This document shows positions 33,019 to 42,692 of a stretch of DNA of 64,000 nucleotides, one piece after another. Location of the stretch: NCBI GenBank assembly GCA_964621605.1, contig CAZUMJ010000010.1, positions 11,619 to 75,618 on the forward strand, in the 5' to 3' direction. Position numbers and translations under genes: made by a program. Numbering within the stretch: the stretch's first letter is position 1; each line of letters starts with the position of its first letter. Below the pieces are notes generated by a model, which was not told the origin of the DNA, did no database searches, and saw only the letters and a list, made by a program, of their open reading frames with translations. The DNA comes from CAZUMJ01 sp964621605 (GTDB lineage Bacteria; Actinomycetota; Acidimicrobiia; Acidimicrobiales; Iamiaceae).

Positions 33019-36000
33019 AGCCGCTCAAGCTCGACGCCGAGGCGTTCGGTGCGTTCGCGGGTCACATCTCGGTCGACTTCGAGGCGCTCGCGCCCCGTGG
33101 CCTCTATCTCATCAGCGGCGACACGGGCACGGGCAAGACCACCCTCTTCGATGCGATGTGTTGGGCGCTGTACGGGTCGCTACCTCGCTCGGGCGCCAAC
33201 AGGTCCGGGTCCGACGACAAGGTCCGGTCCGACTACGTCGACGAGGCGACGCGCTGCGAGGTGCGCTTCACCTTCGAGTGCGACGGCGAGCGCTACACGG
33301 TGGTGCGCAACGCCGAGTACACGCGTCCCAAGATGGTTGGACAGGGCGTGCGCACAGAACCCGCGTCTGCCGTGCTCGTCCATCACCGCCCCGGCGAAGA
33401 TCACGAGGTCGCCACGAAGGCAAAGCCCGTCACCGCGGCATGCACTGATCTGCTCGGCCTCGACGCCACCCAGTTCCAGCGGGTGGTCCTGCTCCCTCAG
33501 GGCGAGTTCAGCCGGTTCCTGCTCGCGAACAGCACCGAGCGCGAAGGGCTTCTCGCCAAGCTGTTCGGCAGCGGGGTGTTCGACAGCATCGTGGCCCAGC
33601 TCAAGGCCGAGCAGGAGCGCCTCAGGGCAGACCTGGCCGCGACAGAGCAGGAGGCGAAAGGTTGGCTGCACCAGGCCGCACAGCACCTGACGCGCGCCGA
33701 GGAACTTCTCGAAGCTCAGGAGCCGGTCGATGGTGTGCAGCCAGCGCTGCGCACGGGCGACGCAGAGGCGCCGCTGTCGTCGGAGCAGTCGGCCTTTGTG
33801 CCCGAGCCAGACCCTGCCGTCGAGCTCGAGCGGTTGCAGCAGCAGCTCACGCGCGTCGACGCCGCACATGCGGAGGTGCAGCAGGCAGCGACGCGCGCTC
33901 GTGCCCGCGCCGGCGATGCTCGGGCCAAGGCCGCCCGCGCCTCTGAGGCGGCAGCTCGCTTCGACAAGGCTGCAGTGTTGCGCTCGTCGTTGGATGAGCT
34001 CGCCAACGCGGAGACCGAGATCGCCCGGGCAGAGGCGGCAGCCAGGGCATCCGCTGCAGCCCGGCCCGTCGTCAAGGCTGCCGAAGCGTTCGACGAGGCC
34101 GAGGAGCAGTGTCGCAAGGCCACCGCGACACTCCTGGACCGCCGATCGTCAATCGAGGCAGCGTTCGCCCACCTGGGCCTCGAGGTCAGCTCCGACGAGG
34201 CACCGCTGATGTTGGAGCGTCGTCGCCACTCGCTCGCGGAGGATTGCGCGCGGCAGCGCGGAGCGTTGCAGGGCCACGCCGATGCGGTTGCGCGTGAGGC
34301 CGATGCACGGACCGAGGTCGATGAGGTGTCCAAAGCGGTCGTGGGGTGCGGCAACGATCGCGACCTCGCGCGTGCGGACGTCGAACGGTCGGCGGCGGCC
34401 CTCGCAGAGCTGGGCGAGCCCGCCAATGAGCTGGAGGTGGTGGGCCGACAGCTCGAGGAGCGTCAAGCCGCCGTGGGTACGCGCGCTGACCTCGACGAGC
34501 AACTCGTCGCGTTGCAGCAGGTGGAGCAAGCCCAGGTCGAGGCAGCGAGCCGGGCGAGGGACACGCTCGACAGGTACCTGGCGTCGACCGCTCCGCGCCT
34601 TGCGGAGCAGCTCGTGGAGGGTGAACCCTGCCCGGTCTGTGGCAGCGTCGACCACCCCGAGCCGGCCACCGCGGCAGACGCCGGTCCGGTCAGCTGGGAT
34701 GCCGTCGAGGGAGCGAACGAGGCGAGCCAACGAGCTGACGAGTGCGTCTCGGAGCTCCGGCGTCGCATCGGAGAGCTTCGCGGCAGGCTCGGCGAGGCTG
34801 CTGACACACCCTGCAACGTCCTGCGTTCGCAATGCGCGGAGCTGACGGATCAGCAGCAGGTCCTTCGCGCTCGGTTCGAGCGCAAGGCAGAGGTCGAATC
34901 GGAGCTGCGTGATCGCCAACGCTCCGTCACCGACGCGGAGACCACGCTCGTGCGCCTAACTGAACGGCAGCAGCAAGTCAACAACGAGCTCGACGCCGCG
35001 CGTGTAGCCGCCGAAGCAGCACGTGCCGCCGCGGCCGGCATCGACGAGGGGGCACTTGCGACACGTGAGAGCGGGCTCAGAGCCCTCGCGGAGCAACTCG
35101 GCGGCTACGACGACATCGTCACCAGGGCAGCGCGGGCAGAGGAGGCGGTCGAGCGCGCGAAGCAGGTGCTTGCCGAAGCCACTCACGAGGCGGCTGGCGT
35201 CGACGTGACAACTGCACGCGCGGCGCTGATGCCGGCAGAGGACGAAGCACGCGCACTTGATGCGGCCACGAAGCACGCGGCCGACCGAGCAGCGGCGGAG
35301 TCGGGGCTCCAGACGCTCCGGGAGCAGGGCGTTCCCGAGGAGCGTCCGGCGGTGGATGAGCTTGCCGTGGCGGCTGAGCAGGCCGAGGTCGAGGCAGGTG
35401 CACGTGATCGGACGGCGACCGAGGTGGGCGTCCATCGAGACACGGCGGCCGAGGCGCTGAAGCTGATCGGGGACTCGGACGAGCAGACGCAGGTGCTGCG
35501 GGCCGCGACCGAGGTCGCCCGCCGTGCCCACGAGGTGTGCAGCGGCAGCTCAGCGCAACGCGTCCCACTCCCACGGTGGGTGCTCGCGCACGAGCTCGAC
35601 CGGGTACTCGCGGCCGCGAACGCCCACCTCAGCCAGATGACCGCGGACCGCTACACCCTGGAGCGCGCCACCGAGGCCGCCGACAGGCGTAAGTCCGCAG
35701 GGCTCGACCTCCTCGTGGCCGATACGCACACGGGCAGGAAGCGTCCGCCGACGACGTTGTCGGGCGGGGAGACATTCCAGGCATCGCTCGCGCTTGCCCT
35801 GGGGCTCGCCGACGTCGTCAGCCAGGGGGGCACGGCAGGCGGCCACCGCTTCGAGGCGCTCTTCGTCGACGAAGGGTTCGGGTCCCTGTCCGAGGAGGCG
35901 CTCGACGAGGCCATCAGGGCTCTGGAAGGTCTCCACGCCACGGGTGGCCGCACCGTCGGGGCGATCACCCACGTGGCATCGATGAAGGAGGCGATGCACG

Positions 36001-36062
36001 TCGGCATCGAAGTGCGCCGTGCCCCCGACGGCCGCGGCTCGGAGGTGCTCGTGCACGTCTGA
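33015..36062 (+). CDS. sbcC: Exonuclease SbcC (Rad50-like SMC ATPase)
   Basis: The protein has 1015 residues. The GTG start at 33015 overlaps the sbcD stop and yields MKPLKLDAEAFGAFAGH, the usual N-terminus. Walker A is SGDTGTGKTTLFDAM (~35-49), followed by the Q-loop region VVLLPQGEFSRFL (~157-169). Two long Ala/Glu/Arg coiled-coil arms flank a zinc hook, CPVC at residues 539-542. The ABC signature is LSGGETFQASLALAL (~915), and Walker B is ALFVDEGFGSLSEE (~950). It is the ATPase subunit that gates the SbcD nuclease. The antisense frames over the coiled coil are shadows. Confidence 0.95.
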   Translation: MKPLKLDAEAFGAFAGHISVDFEALAPRGLYLISGDTGTGKTTLFDAMCWALYGSLPRSGANRSGSDDKVRSDYVDEATRCEVRFTFECDGERYTVVRNAEYTRPKMVGQGVRTEPASAVLVHHRPGEDHEVATKAKPVTAACTDLLGLDATQFQRVVLLPQGEFSRFLLANSTEREGLLAKLFGSGVFDSIVAQLKAEQERLRADLAATEQEAKGWLHQAAQHLTRAEELLEAQEPVDGVQPALRTGDAEAPLSSEQSAFVPEPDPAVELERLQQQLTRVDAAHAEVQQAATRARARAGDARAKAARASEAAARFDKAAVLRSSLDELANAETEIARAEAAARASAAARPVVKAAEAFDEAEEQCRKATATLLDRRSSIEAAFAHLGLEVSSDEAPLMLERRRHSLAEDCARQRGALQGHADAVAREADARTEVDEVSKAVVGCGNDRDLARADVERSAAALAELGEPANELEVVGRQLEERQAAVGTRADLDEQLVALQQVEQAQVEAASRARDTLDRYLASTAPRLAEQLVEGEPCPVCGSVDHPEPATAADAGPVSWDAVEGANEASQRADECVSELRRRIGELRGRLGEAADTPCNVLRSQCAELTDQQQVLRARFERKAEVESELRDRQRSVTDAETTLVRLTERQQQVNNELDAARVAAEAARAAAAGIDEGALATRESGLRALAEQLGGYDDIVTRAARAEEAVERAKQVLAEATHEAAGVDVTTARAALMPAEDEARALDAATKHAADRAAAESGLQTLREQGVPEERPAVDELAVAAEQAEVEAGARDRTATEVGVHRDTAAEALKLIGDSDEQTQVLRAATEVARRAHEVCSGSSAQRVPLPRWVLAHELDRVLAAANAHLSQMTADRYTLERATEAADRRKSAGLDLLVADTHTGRKRPPTTLSGGETFQASLALALGLADVVSQGGTAGGHRFEALFVDEGFGSLSEEALDEAIRALEGLHATGGRTVGAITHVASMKEAMHVGIEVRRAPDGRGSEVLVHV

Positions 36063-36087
36063 CAGCACTCGCTGCCGCGCCTCGCGG

Positions 36088-36678
36088 TCAGTTCTCGGGT
36101 GGGGCAGCGAGGCGCTCAAGGACCGGCAGGGCATCGAGCAGTGCCATCAGCTCCGAGACGCCGAGGGCGGCGAGCTGCTGGGCCAGCCACTGGTCCTTGC
36201 GTGCCCGTGACGACACGATCTGGCGGTGCCCGGCACGGGTCGTCGCGACACGCACCACACGGCGGTCGTCGGGGTCCGACTGGCGCGTGACGAGCCCGAG
36301 AGCCTCGAGCTCCTTCACCACCTTGGTCACCGTCGGCGGTGCCACCTGCTCGATCGTCGCCAAGTCGCCGAGTGTCAGCGGGCCCTCACGCCCGATCGTC
36401 GCGAGGTGGACCAACTTCGTCAGCGTGAGGCCGGTCGGAGCCTGCTGGCGCAACATGCGGTTCAGCCGGTGGATTGCCACGCGCAACCGGGCCGCCGTCT
36501 CGGGTGACAGCGTCGCGCTGGCAGGTGTCTCAGGCGGCGCATCGGGTGCAGGCGGCGCATCGGGTGCAGGCGGCGCATCGGGTGCAGGTGGCGGGGTGGG
36601 CTCGGGCACGGCCGCGTCCGGCGTGCCGGGGGTGGCCTTGTCGAGCGGGGTGATCTCCGGATGCGTCGTGCCGGTCAC
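36088..36678 (-). CDS. MarR-family transcriptional regulator with Pro-rich N-terminal tail
   Basis: The protein has 196 residues; typical MarR proteins have ~140-150. The extra ~50 N-terminal residues are Pro/Ala-rich with three tandem APDAPP repeats. The winged-helix core follows: LTLTKLVHLATIGREGPLTLGDLA, the recognition helix region VAPPTVTKVVKELEALGLV, and the wing SDPDDRRVVRVATT. It ends convergently with sbcC (25 bases between stops) and is transcribed away from the LLM oxidoreductase gene. Its start lies 181 bases from the LLM start on the other strand, so it may control that operon; this is inferred. Confidence 0.9.
   Translation of the reverse strand: MTGTTHPEITPLDKATPGTPDAAVPEPTPPPAPDAPPAPDAPPAPDAPPETPASATLSPETAARLRVAIHRLNRMLRQQAPTGLTLTKLVHLATIGREGPLTLGDLATIEQVAPPTVTKVVKELEALGLVTRQSDPDDRRVVRVATTRAGHRQIVSSRARKDQWLAQQLAALGVSELMALLDALPVLERLAAPPEN
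36533..36586 (-). repeat. Three perfect 18-bp tandem repeats in the MarR gene
   Basis: The units at 36533-36550, 36551-36568 and 36569-36586 are identical (GGCGGCGCATCGGGTGCA) and encode the Ala-Pro-Asp-Ala-Pro-Pro repeats of the N-terminal tail. In-frame copy-number change would only lengthen or shorten the tail. Confidence 0.9.
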
Positions 36679-36859
36679 TTCACCAGGCTAACGACCGGTC
36701 GTGGTCTGCGGAGAGCCCCGCTCGACGAAGCGGTGCTGGAGATGAGGTGCCACGACGAGTTGCGACCGGCGTCCAGGCGGTACCGTGAGCGGTGCCAGTA
36801 CGCCGACGGCACGCCCCGTCGGGCTCGCCACACCATCCACGTTCCGGGGGGACGCCCGC

Positions 36860-37909
36860 ATGCAGATCACGATGCCGCTCAGCTACTCCGGAGGCTTCAA
36901 GGCGGCCTCCGATCAAGTGGCCGAGCTCGAGAAGGTCGGGCTCGACCTGGTGTGGGTCGCCGAGGCATACGGCTTCGATGCCCCGAGCCTGATGGGCTAC
37001 CTCGCCGCCAACACCGAGCGGGTGCAGATCGCGGCGGGCATCCTGCCCATCTACTCCCGCACCCCAACCCTCATCGCAATGACCGCTGCCGGGGTCGACG
37101 CCCTCTCCGACGGACGCTGCCAGCTCGGCCTGGGCGCCTCGGGCCCGCAGGTCATCGAGGGCTGGCACGGCGTGCCCTACACCGCACCGCTCGGCCGCAC
37201 CCGCGAGATCATCGAGATCTGCCGCAAGGTCTGGGCCCGCGAGGACCGCCTCGAACACGAGGGTCGCTTCTACAACCTCCCGCTCCCGGCCGATCAGGGC
37301 ACCGGCCTCGGCAAGCCGCTCAAGATCATCGCCCACCCCGTCCGCAACCAGATCCCCATCTGGGTGGCGTCGCTCGGTCCGAAGAACGTGGCGATGACCG
37401 CTGAGCTCGCGAACGGCTGGCTGCCGCTGTTCTTCCTTCCGGACAAGGCGAAGGAGGTCTGGGGTGACGACCTCGCCGCAGGCGAGGCCAAGCGCGACCC
37501 GGCGCTCGGTCCGCTGCAGATCGCGGCCGGTGGGCTGCTCGCGATCGGCGAGGGCGACGACGTGCGGGCGCTGCGTGACCTCGCCCGCCCGATGGTCGCG
37601 CTCTACGTCGGTGGCATGGGTGCGAAGGGACGCAACTTCTACAACGACCTCGTCTGCCGCTACGGCTTCGAGGCCGAGGCCGCCGAGATCCAAGACCTCT
37701 ACCTCGCAGGCAAGAAGGCCGAGGCGGCGGCGCTGGTCCCCGAGGCGCTCCTGGAAGCCACCACGTTGTGCGGCCCGGAGGGCTACGTCGCCGAACGCAT
37801 CGCGGCGTACGCGGAGGCGGGCGTGACGCACCTGCAGATCACGCCGGTCCCGACCGGCGACCACACCGTCACGAGCCTCGTGGCCAAGGTGAAGGAGCTG
37901 TCCTCATGA
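36860..37909 (+). CDS. F420-dependent LLM-class oxidoreductase
   Basis: The protein has 349 residues. The ATG at 36860 follows GGGGGGAC; the upstream in-frame GTG at 36785 is rejected. It has a luciferase-like TIM barrel: ITMPLSYSGGFKAASDQVAELEKVGLDLVWVAEAYGFD at the N-terminus, LGLGASGPQVIEGWHGVPY at ~93-111, then REIIEICRKVWARED. The organisation is that of actinobacterial F420-binding LLM enzymes rather than FMN luciferases. The stop overlaps the aldehyde dehydrogenase start (ATGA), so the two probably act in one pathway on the same alcohol/aldehyde series. The substrate is unknown. Confidence 0.92.
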   Translation: MQITMPLSYSGGFKAASDQVAELEKVGLDLVWVAEAYGFDAPSLMGYLAANTERVQIAAGILPIYSRTPTLIAMTAAGVDALSDGRCQLGLGASGPQVIEGWHGVPYTAPLGRTREIIEICRKVWAREDRLEHEGRFYNLPLPADQGTGLGKPLKIIAHPVRNQIPIWVASLGPKNVAMTAELANGWLPLFFLPDKAKEVWGDDLAAGEAKRDPALGPLQIAAGGLLAIGEGDDVRALRDLARPMVALYVGGMGAKGRNFYNDLVCRYGFEAEAAEIQDLYLAGKKAEAAALVPEALLEATTLCGPEGYVAERIAAYAEAGVTHLQITPVPTGDHTVTSLVAKVKELSS

Positions 37910-39675
37910 GCGACACCGAGATCGCGTCTGACGAGGTCGTCGGAGCACTACCGGACGAGGCCGAGGTGACGTCAGCTGTGGGAGCAGCAGACGAGGCCGA
38001 GGCGACGCCTGCCTCGAACGAGGGGGACGACGCCACGGCGGCGTCTCCAGCCGTCCAGGCGTCGGACGTGGCCGACCCGGTGCACCACTCGCTGGTGGCG
38101 GGAAGCCACGTCGGGAGCCTCGTGCGTGCCGGAGGCGTGCCGGCATCCGCTCGTGCCGTCATCGAGACGCGCGACCCGCGCACCGGTGAGGTGATCGCGA
38201 CCGTCCCAGACATGACCGCCTCCGAGGTCGCCGATGCCGTCGCCCGCGCTCGGGCGGCGCAGGCCGCGTGGGGGGGCATGCGCTTCCGTGAACGTGCCGC
38301 GCACCTCCTCGACGTCCGTGACCTGCTGCTCGACCGGGTCGAAGCCATCACCGACGTGATCTGCCGCGAGACCGGCAAGCTGCAGACCGAGGCCGTCATG
38401 ACCGAGATCGTGGCGACGGTGGAGCTGATCGACCACTACGTGCGCCACGGCGAGAAGATCCTCGCGGCCGAGAAGGTGCGCCCGGGCACGATGGCTCACA
38501 AGCGTGCCTACCGCACCTTCGAACCCCTCGGCGTGGTCGGGGTGATCTCGCCGTGGAACTACCCCTTCACGCTCACGATGACGCCGGTCATGTCGGCGCT
38601 CTTCGCCGGCAACACCGTGGTGCTCAAGCCGTCCGAGGTGACCCCGTTGGTGGGTCTCGAAGTCGGCAAGCTGTTCGCTGAGGTCGGCGCGCACCCGGAG
38701 ATCGTCCAGGTCGTCACCGGCGGCGGTGGCACCGGCGAGTCGCTCGTGCGCGCGGGGGTCGACAAGGTGTGCTTCACCGGCTCGGTGCGCACCGGCAAGC
38801 GGGTGATGGCTGCCGCCGCGGACCACCTCACACCGGTCGTGCTCGAGCTCGGCGGCAAGGACCCGATGATCGTGTGCGACGACGCCGACATCGCCCGCGC
38901 AGCGGGTGGCGCGCTGTGGGGCGCGTTTGCGAACTCCGGCCAGACCTGCATGGCGGTCGAGCGGGTGTACGTGCACGAGTCGGTGTACGACGAGTTCGTC
39001 GACGAGGTCGTCGCGCGCACCGCCAAGCTGCGCCAAGGGGTCGGCCCAGGCCACGACATCGGCTCCATGACGTTCGATCGCCAGGTCGAGATCGTCGAGC
39101 GCCACGTCGCCGATGCCCGCGCGAAGGGTGCCACGGTGCTCACCGGTGGCCGCCGCGTCCCCGATCGTGCAGGTCTTTGGTACGAGCCGACGGTGCTCGT
39201 CGATGTCGACCACGACATGTTGATCATGACCGAGGAGACGTTCGGCCCGGTCCTGCCCATCATGAAGGTGGCCGATGACGAAGAGGCCCTGCGCCTCGCG
39301 AACGACTCGGTGTACGGCCTGAACTCGTCGGTGTGGACGACCGACCTTGCGCGTGGTGAACGCCTCGCCGCCCGTGTCGAAGCAGGCAACGTCTGCGTGA
39401 ACGACACCATCGTGAGCTACGCCGTGACCGGCCTGCCCTTCGGTGGCGTCAAGGAATCGGGCATCGGGCGGGTGCACGGCGCAGAGGGGTTGCGCGAGTT
39501 CTCGTCCAGCAAGTCGATCCTCGTCGACCGTGGCTGGTTCGGGTCCCGTGAGCTGTGGTGGTATCCGTTGCCGCGGTCTCTCGGGTCGACCGTGATCCGC
39601 GTGATGCGTCTGCGCTACCGCCGTGGGCTCTCGCACAAGGTTCGGGCCCTCCTGCCGCGCCGTCGTCGCGCCTGA
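37906..39675 (+). CDS. Aldehyde dehydrogenase with acidic N-terminal extension
   Basis: The protein has 589 residues, ~80 longer than typical. The first ~75 residues are an Ala/Glu/Asp-rich low-complexity tail. The conserved core has GVISPWNYPFTLTM (~208-221), KPSEVTPL (~240), FTGSVRTGKRV, the catalytic Glu in LELGGKDP (~321) and the nucleophile Cys in NSGQTCMAVER (~347). A basic, hydrophobic tail (LWWYPLPRSL ... LLPRRRRA) may contact the membrane. It oxidises aldehydes to acids with NAD(P)+. It is translationally coupled to the LLM oxidoreductase and is followed 6 bases later by the DUF2142 gene. Confidence 0.94.
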   Translation: MSDTEIASDEVVGALPDEAEVTSAVGAADEAEATPASNEGDDATAASPAVQASDVADPVHHSLVAGSHVGSLVRAGGVPASARAVIETRDPRTGEVIATVPDMTASEVADAVARARAAQAAWGGMRFRERAAHLLDVRDLLLDRVEAITDVICRETGKLQTEAVMTEIVATVELIDHYVRHGEKILAAEKVRPGTMAHKRAYRTFEPLGVVGVISPWNYPFTLTMTPVMSALFAGNTVVLKPSEVTPLVGLEVGKLFAEVGAHPEIVQVVTGGGGTGESLVRAGVDKVCFTGSVRTGKRVMAAAADHLTPVVLELGGKDPMIVCDDADIARAAGGALWGAFANSGQTCMAVERVYVHESVYDEFVDEVVARTAKLRQGVGPGHDIGSMTFDRQVEIVERHVADARAKGATVLTGGRRVPDRAGLWYEPTVLVDVDHDMLIMTEETFGPVLPIMKVADDEEALRLANDSVYGLNSSVWTTDLARGERLAARVEAGNVCVNDTIVSYAVTGLPFGGVKESGIGRVHGAEGLREFSSSKSILVDRGWFGSRELWWYPLPRSLGSTVIRVMRLRYRRGLSHKVRALLPRRRRA

Positions 39676-39681
39676 CGCCGC

Positions 39682-41178
39682 ATGGCGAGCTCCACCGAGG
39701 CGCTCGCCTCACCGACGCGTGCCGTGGCCCCACGCCGCGCGGGCCGCTACCTGCACCTGTGGTTCGTGCTGGTGGTCGGGCTCGCCGGTGCGGTCCTCGC
39801 CGTCATCGTGCCCCCGGGCAAGCCGCCGGACGAGTACGCGCACCTGCAGCGCATCTGGTCGATCAGCCAGGGGCGGGTCGTGCCGGAGGTTCGCTCGGAC
39901 GGCACGGGCGGAGGGCCGGTCGAGGCGTGCATCACGGCGTTCGGCGACACCGGGTTTCGCAACTACCTGAGCACGAAGCCCGTGTCGTTCTCGAAGATGT
40001 GGCACAGCCCGCTGCCATGCAGGGGCGAAGGACGCGCCACGACCTTCCAGGACTTCGGCAACACCGCGGTCAACAGTCCCGTCACCTATGCGCCGCAGGT
40101 GGTGGCGATGACGACGCTCGACGCCCTTGGGGCGTCGGTGACGGCGATGATCATTGGCGCTCGCCTTGCCGCGCTTGCGGCGTACTTGGCGCTCGTCGCC
40201 ATCGCGATCGTGGTGGCCCCACGTGCGAAGGCGTGGTTCGTGCTCATCGGCGGCTTGCCCGCCGCGGTGGGTCTGGCATCCACGTTGTCGTCGGACTCGA
40301 TGGTCCTGGGCCCGGCGCTGCTCAGCGTTGCGCTCATCCTGCGGTTGCGGGCCGGCGCGCCGACCGATGATGCACGCCGCTGCAGGCATCTGAGGTTGGC
40401 GCTTGCGTGCACGCTCCTGGTGTTGTGCGTGGCGAAGAACTCCTACGGCCCTTTCGTCCTCCTCTGGTTCCTCGTGCCGCTGCCGGAAGGGGACGGCATC
40501 GGTGCCGTCAACGGGTGGCGCCGCCTGCTGGTCCGGCTGTCGGTACCCGCCGCGGGTGCGGTGCTCGCCGGGCTGTGGGCGTCGCTCGTCGGGAACGTGA
40601 CCCGCTTCCCGCCCTCGCGCGTGTTTCCCGGAGTCGATCCGCACGGGCAGCTCTCGTGGGTGTTGCGCCACCCGATCGATGCTGCGTCGGTGCTGTGGCA
40701 CACGGTGGCGTCACGCGAGTTCTTCGGGGCGATCGTGCCTCGGGTGGTCGGCCGCTACCCGTCGGGACGGGTCGGCCTCGACGGTGCCATCCACTCGCCT
40801 GCGGTGCCGCCATGGATCCTGGCGGTGATCGTCGTGTGCGCCGGGTTCGTGCTGTGGAGCGAGCGAGGGGCACGACGCGACGGAGCGAGCGGTCTGGTTG
40901 CCGGCGTCGTCGCAGCGGTGGCGGTCGGCAGCGCGCTCCTGGTGATGGTGCTGGTGTACAGCGTGTCGAGCCCGGTGGGATGGCCGAACGTGCTGTTGCT
41001 GCAGGGGCGCTACTTCACGCCGCTGCTGGGATTGGCGGTGCTTCCCTTGGCGGAGCGGCGATCGCCGCGCACGCAGCCTGGCGCGGTCATCACACGCGTG
41101 CACGCGGGAGCCCTCGCGTGCACGGGAGTGGCCCTCGCGGGCTGCATCGCAGCGGCCTGGACCATGTACTTCCGCTGA
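39682..41178 (+). CDS. DUF2142 polytopic membrane protein
   Basis: The protein has 498 residues with an N-terminal basic segment and about ten hydrophobic helices. The first helix (LWFVLVVGLAGAVLAVIVPPG) is followed by the family hallmark PPDEYAHLQRIWSISQG at ~48-64. This is a DExxH-like acidic loop, as in lipid-linked glycosyltransferases of the GT-C type. DUF2142 members are predicted membrane glycosyltransferases of the cell envelope. The function here is not established. It starts 6 bases after the aldehyde dehydrogenase stop. Confidence 0.88.
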   Translation: MASSTEALASPTRAVAPRRAGRYLHLWFVLVVGLAGAVLAVIVPPGKPPDEYAHLQRIWSISQGRVVPEVRSDGTGGGPVEACITAFGDTGFRNYLSTKPVSFSKMWHSPLPCRGEGRATTFQDFGNTAVNSPVTYAPQVVAMTTLDALGASVTAMIIGARLAALAAYLALVAIAIVVAPRAKAWFVLIGGLPAAVGLASTLSSDSMVLGPALLSVALILRLRAGAPTDDARRCRHLRLALACTLLVLCVAKNSYGPFVLLWFLVPLPEGDGIGAVNGWRRLLVRLSVPAAGAVLAGLWASLVGNVTRFPPSRVFPGVDPHGQLSWVLRHPIDAASVLWHTVASREFFGAIVPRVVGRYPSGRVGLDGAIHSPAVPPWILAVIVVCAGFVLWSERGARRDGASGLVAGVVAAVAVGSALLVMVLVYSVSSPVGWPNVLLLQGRYFTPLLGLAVLPLAERRSPRTQPGAVITRVHAGALACTGVALAGCIAAAWTMYFR

Positions 41179-41198
41179 GCGTCGCTACCCTCGGTGAG

Positions 41199-41588
41199 AT
41201 GACGCTCGACGCAGACCTGCACGCCCTTGCAACTGCCGCCAACTTCGCGGCACTCACCACGCTCGGGGCAGATGGCTCGCCGTCCACGCAGATGATGTGG
41301 GTGCATGCGGACGACGACTGCCTGCTCATCAACACCGAGGTGGAGCGCAACAAGTTCCGCAACCTCTCCCGCGACCCCCGCGTCACCGTCTTGGTCTTCG
41401 ACGCTGCCTCGCCGTATCGCTACGTCGAGGCGCGCGGGCGGGTGGTCGACACCGTCGTGGGTGACGCTGCCCGGGCACAGCTCGACGAGTTGGCGCACAA
41501 GTACACCGATGCGCCCTACGCGAATCCGGTGGGGAGCGACCGGGTGATCGTGCGCATCCGTCCGGAGCGGATCGTCAAGAAGCTCTGA
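41199..41588 (+). CDS. PPOX-class F420-dependent flavin-fold protein
   Basis: The protein has 129 residues with the ATG at 41199, 20 bases after the DUF2142 stop and preceded by GGTGAGAT. It has the split-barrel fold: FAALTTLGADGSPSTQMMWVHADDDCLLINTEVERNKFRNLSRDPRVTVLV, then YVEARGRVV and DRVIVRIRPERIVKK. The N-x-E-x-x-R-K-x-R-N-L region is typical of Rv1155-like F420/FMN proteins. It likely reduces a small electrophile with F420H2; the substrate is unknown. Confidence 0.9.
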   Translation: MTLDADLHALATAANFAALTTLGADGSPSTQMMWVHADDDCLLINTEVERNKFRNLSRDPRVTVLVFDAASPYRYVEARGRVVDTVVGDAARAQLDELAHKYTDAPYANPVGSDRVIVRIRPERIVKKL

Positions 41589-41602
41589 CGGCTGACCTGG
41601 TG

Positions 41603-41646
41603 CCCCACGCCGCGATGGTGGCCACGAGGCGCGGCGCGTAGTGGGG
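41603..41646. terminator. GC-rich inverted repeat between convergent genes
   Basis: CCCCAC-GCCGCG at 41603-41614 can pair with CGCGGC...GTGGGG ending at 41646, with a small bulge. It lies in the ~110-base gap where the PPOX gene (+) and the nitronate monooxygenase gene (-) converge, so it may act as a shared terminator. No U-tract is visible. Confidence 0.35.
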
Positions 41647-41698
41647 GGAGCGGGCGCGGGAAGGCGCGGCGAAGGCTGGAGCGGACGAGGCCGAGTGG

Positions 41699-42658
41699 TC
41701 AGGCGTGGGCGCGGGCGAGCGCCGCTTCGGCTTCGTCGACGAAGCGCGTCACGAGCTCACCGGCCGGAACGAGCTCGGTGATCGCGCCGACGCCTTGGCC
41801 CGCCGGGTAGAACTCACGGCGCACGTCGACATCCGGTGTGGAGAGGTCGCCGCCCAGGTGGTTCGCGCCCGTGCGGTACGACGTGAAGAGCTGCTCGGGG
41901 AACGGCTTCAGCTCGTCGGGGTGGTCTTCGAAGTGCTGGGTGTACTCGCTTCGGATCACGCGGCAGGTCTTGCCGGTGTAGGCGCGACTGACGACGGTGC
42001 CGTCCTCGGGGAGGCCGAGCAGCGCATCCTTGTAGCCGATGACGCTGCGGGCCTCGGGGGTGGCGATGAAGCGGGTGCCCACCCACACGCCGTCGGCGCC
42101 CAACATGAGTGCGGCGGCGAGGCCCCGGCCGTCGAAGATGCCCCCGGCCGCGACGACGGGCACGCGGTCGCCGACCGCGTCGACGACCTGCGGGACGAGC
42201 GCCATCGTGGCGACCTGCCCGGTGTGGCCGCCCGCCTCGGTGCCTTGGGCGACCACCAGGTCACAGCCCGCTTCGACCGCCGCGATGGCGTGGCGAACCT
42301 TTCCGCACATGTTCACCACGAGCAGGTTCAGCTCGTGGCAGAGGTCGATGACCTCTCGTGGGACACCGAGCCCGGCGACGAACACGCTGGCGCCGCCCTT
42401 GGCGAGCTCACGGACCTTTGCTTCCATCTGGTCGGGGAGAGCGGTGAGCAGGTCGACACCGAACGGCTTGTCGGTGGCGGCGCGCACTGCCGCGATCTCC
42501 GCGGTGAAGGTGTCGTCGCCCATCGTCGACGCACCGAGACACCCGAACCCTCCGGCCTCGGACACTGCGACGACGAGCTCGTGGTAGGACACGCCGCCCA
42601 TTCCCGCCAGCATCACGGGGTGTTCGACGTCGAGGATCTCGGTGAGGCGCGTCTTCAT
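41699..42658 (-). CDS. Nitronate monooxygenase / 2-nitropropane dioxygenase family
   Basis: The protein has 319 residues, and the ATG at 42658 gives MKTRLTEILDVEHPVMLAGMGGVSYHELV. The TIM-barrel FMN site includes AGMGGVS, AQGTEAGGHTGQ (~139-150, with the catalytic His) and VVAAGGIFDGRGLAAALMLGADGVWVGTRF (~168-197). It oxidises nitronates with FMN and O2; some relatives are enoyl-reductase-like. A much longer upstream frame to 43357 only overlaps the next gene antisense-free and is rejected. The flavoprotein gene ends 34 bases upstream on the same strand. Confidence 0.92.
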   Translation of the reverse strand: MKTRLTEILDVEHPVMLAGMGGVSYHELVVAVSEAGGFGCLGASTMGDDTFTAEIAAVRAATDKPFGVDLLTALPDQMEAKVRELAKGGASVFVAGLGVPREVIDLCHELNLLVVNMCGKVRHAIAAVEAGCDLVVAQGTEAGGHTGQVATMALVPQVVDAVGDRVPVVAAGGIFDGRGLAAALMLGADGVWVGTRFIATPEARSVIGYKDALLGLPEDGTVVSRAYTGKTCRVIRSEYTQHFEDHPDELKPFPEQLFTSYRTGANHLGGDLSTPDVDVRREFYPAGQGVGAITELVPAGELVTRFVDEAEAALARAHA

Positions 42659-42692
42659 GGCGGAATCGTAGAGCGCGAACCTGACCGGTGGG

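Noticed and set aside
37972..39636. A 554-residue minus-strand frame opposite the aldehyde dehydrogenase
   Set aside because: The plus strand has intact catalytic motifs in the same place; the minus frame has none.
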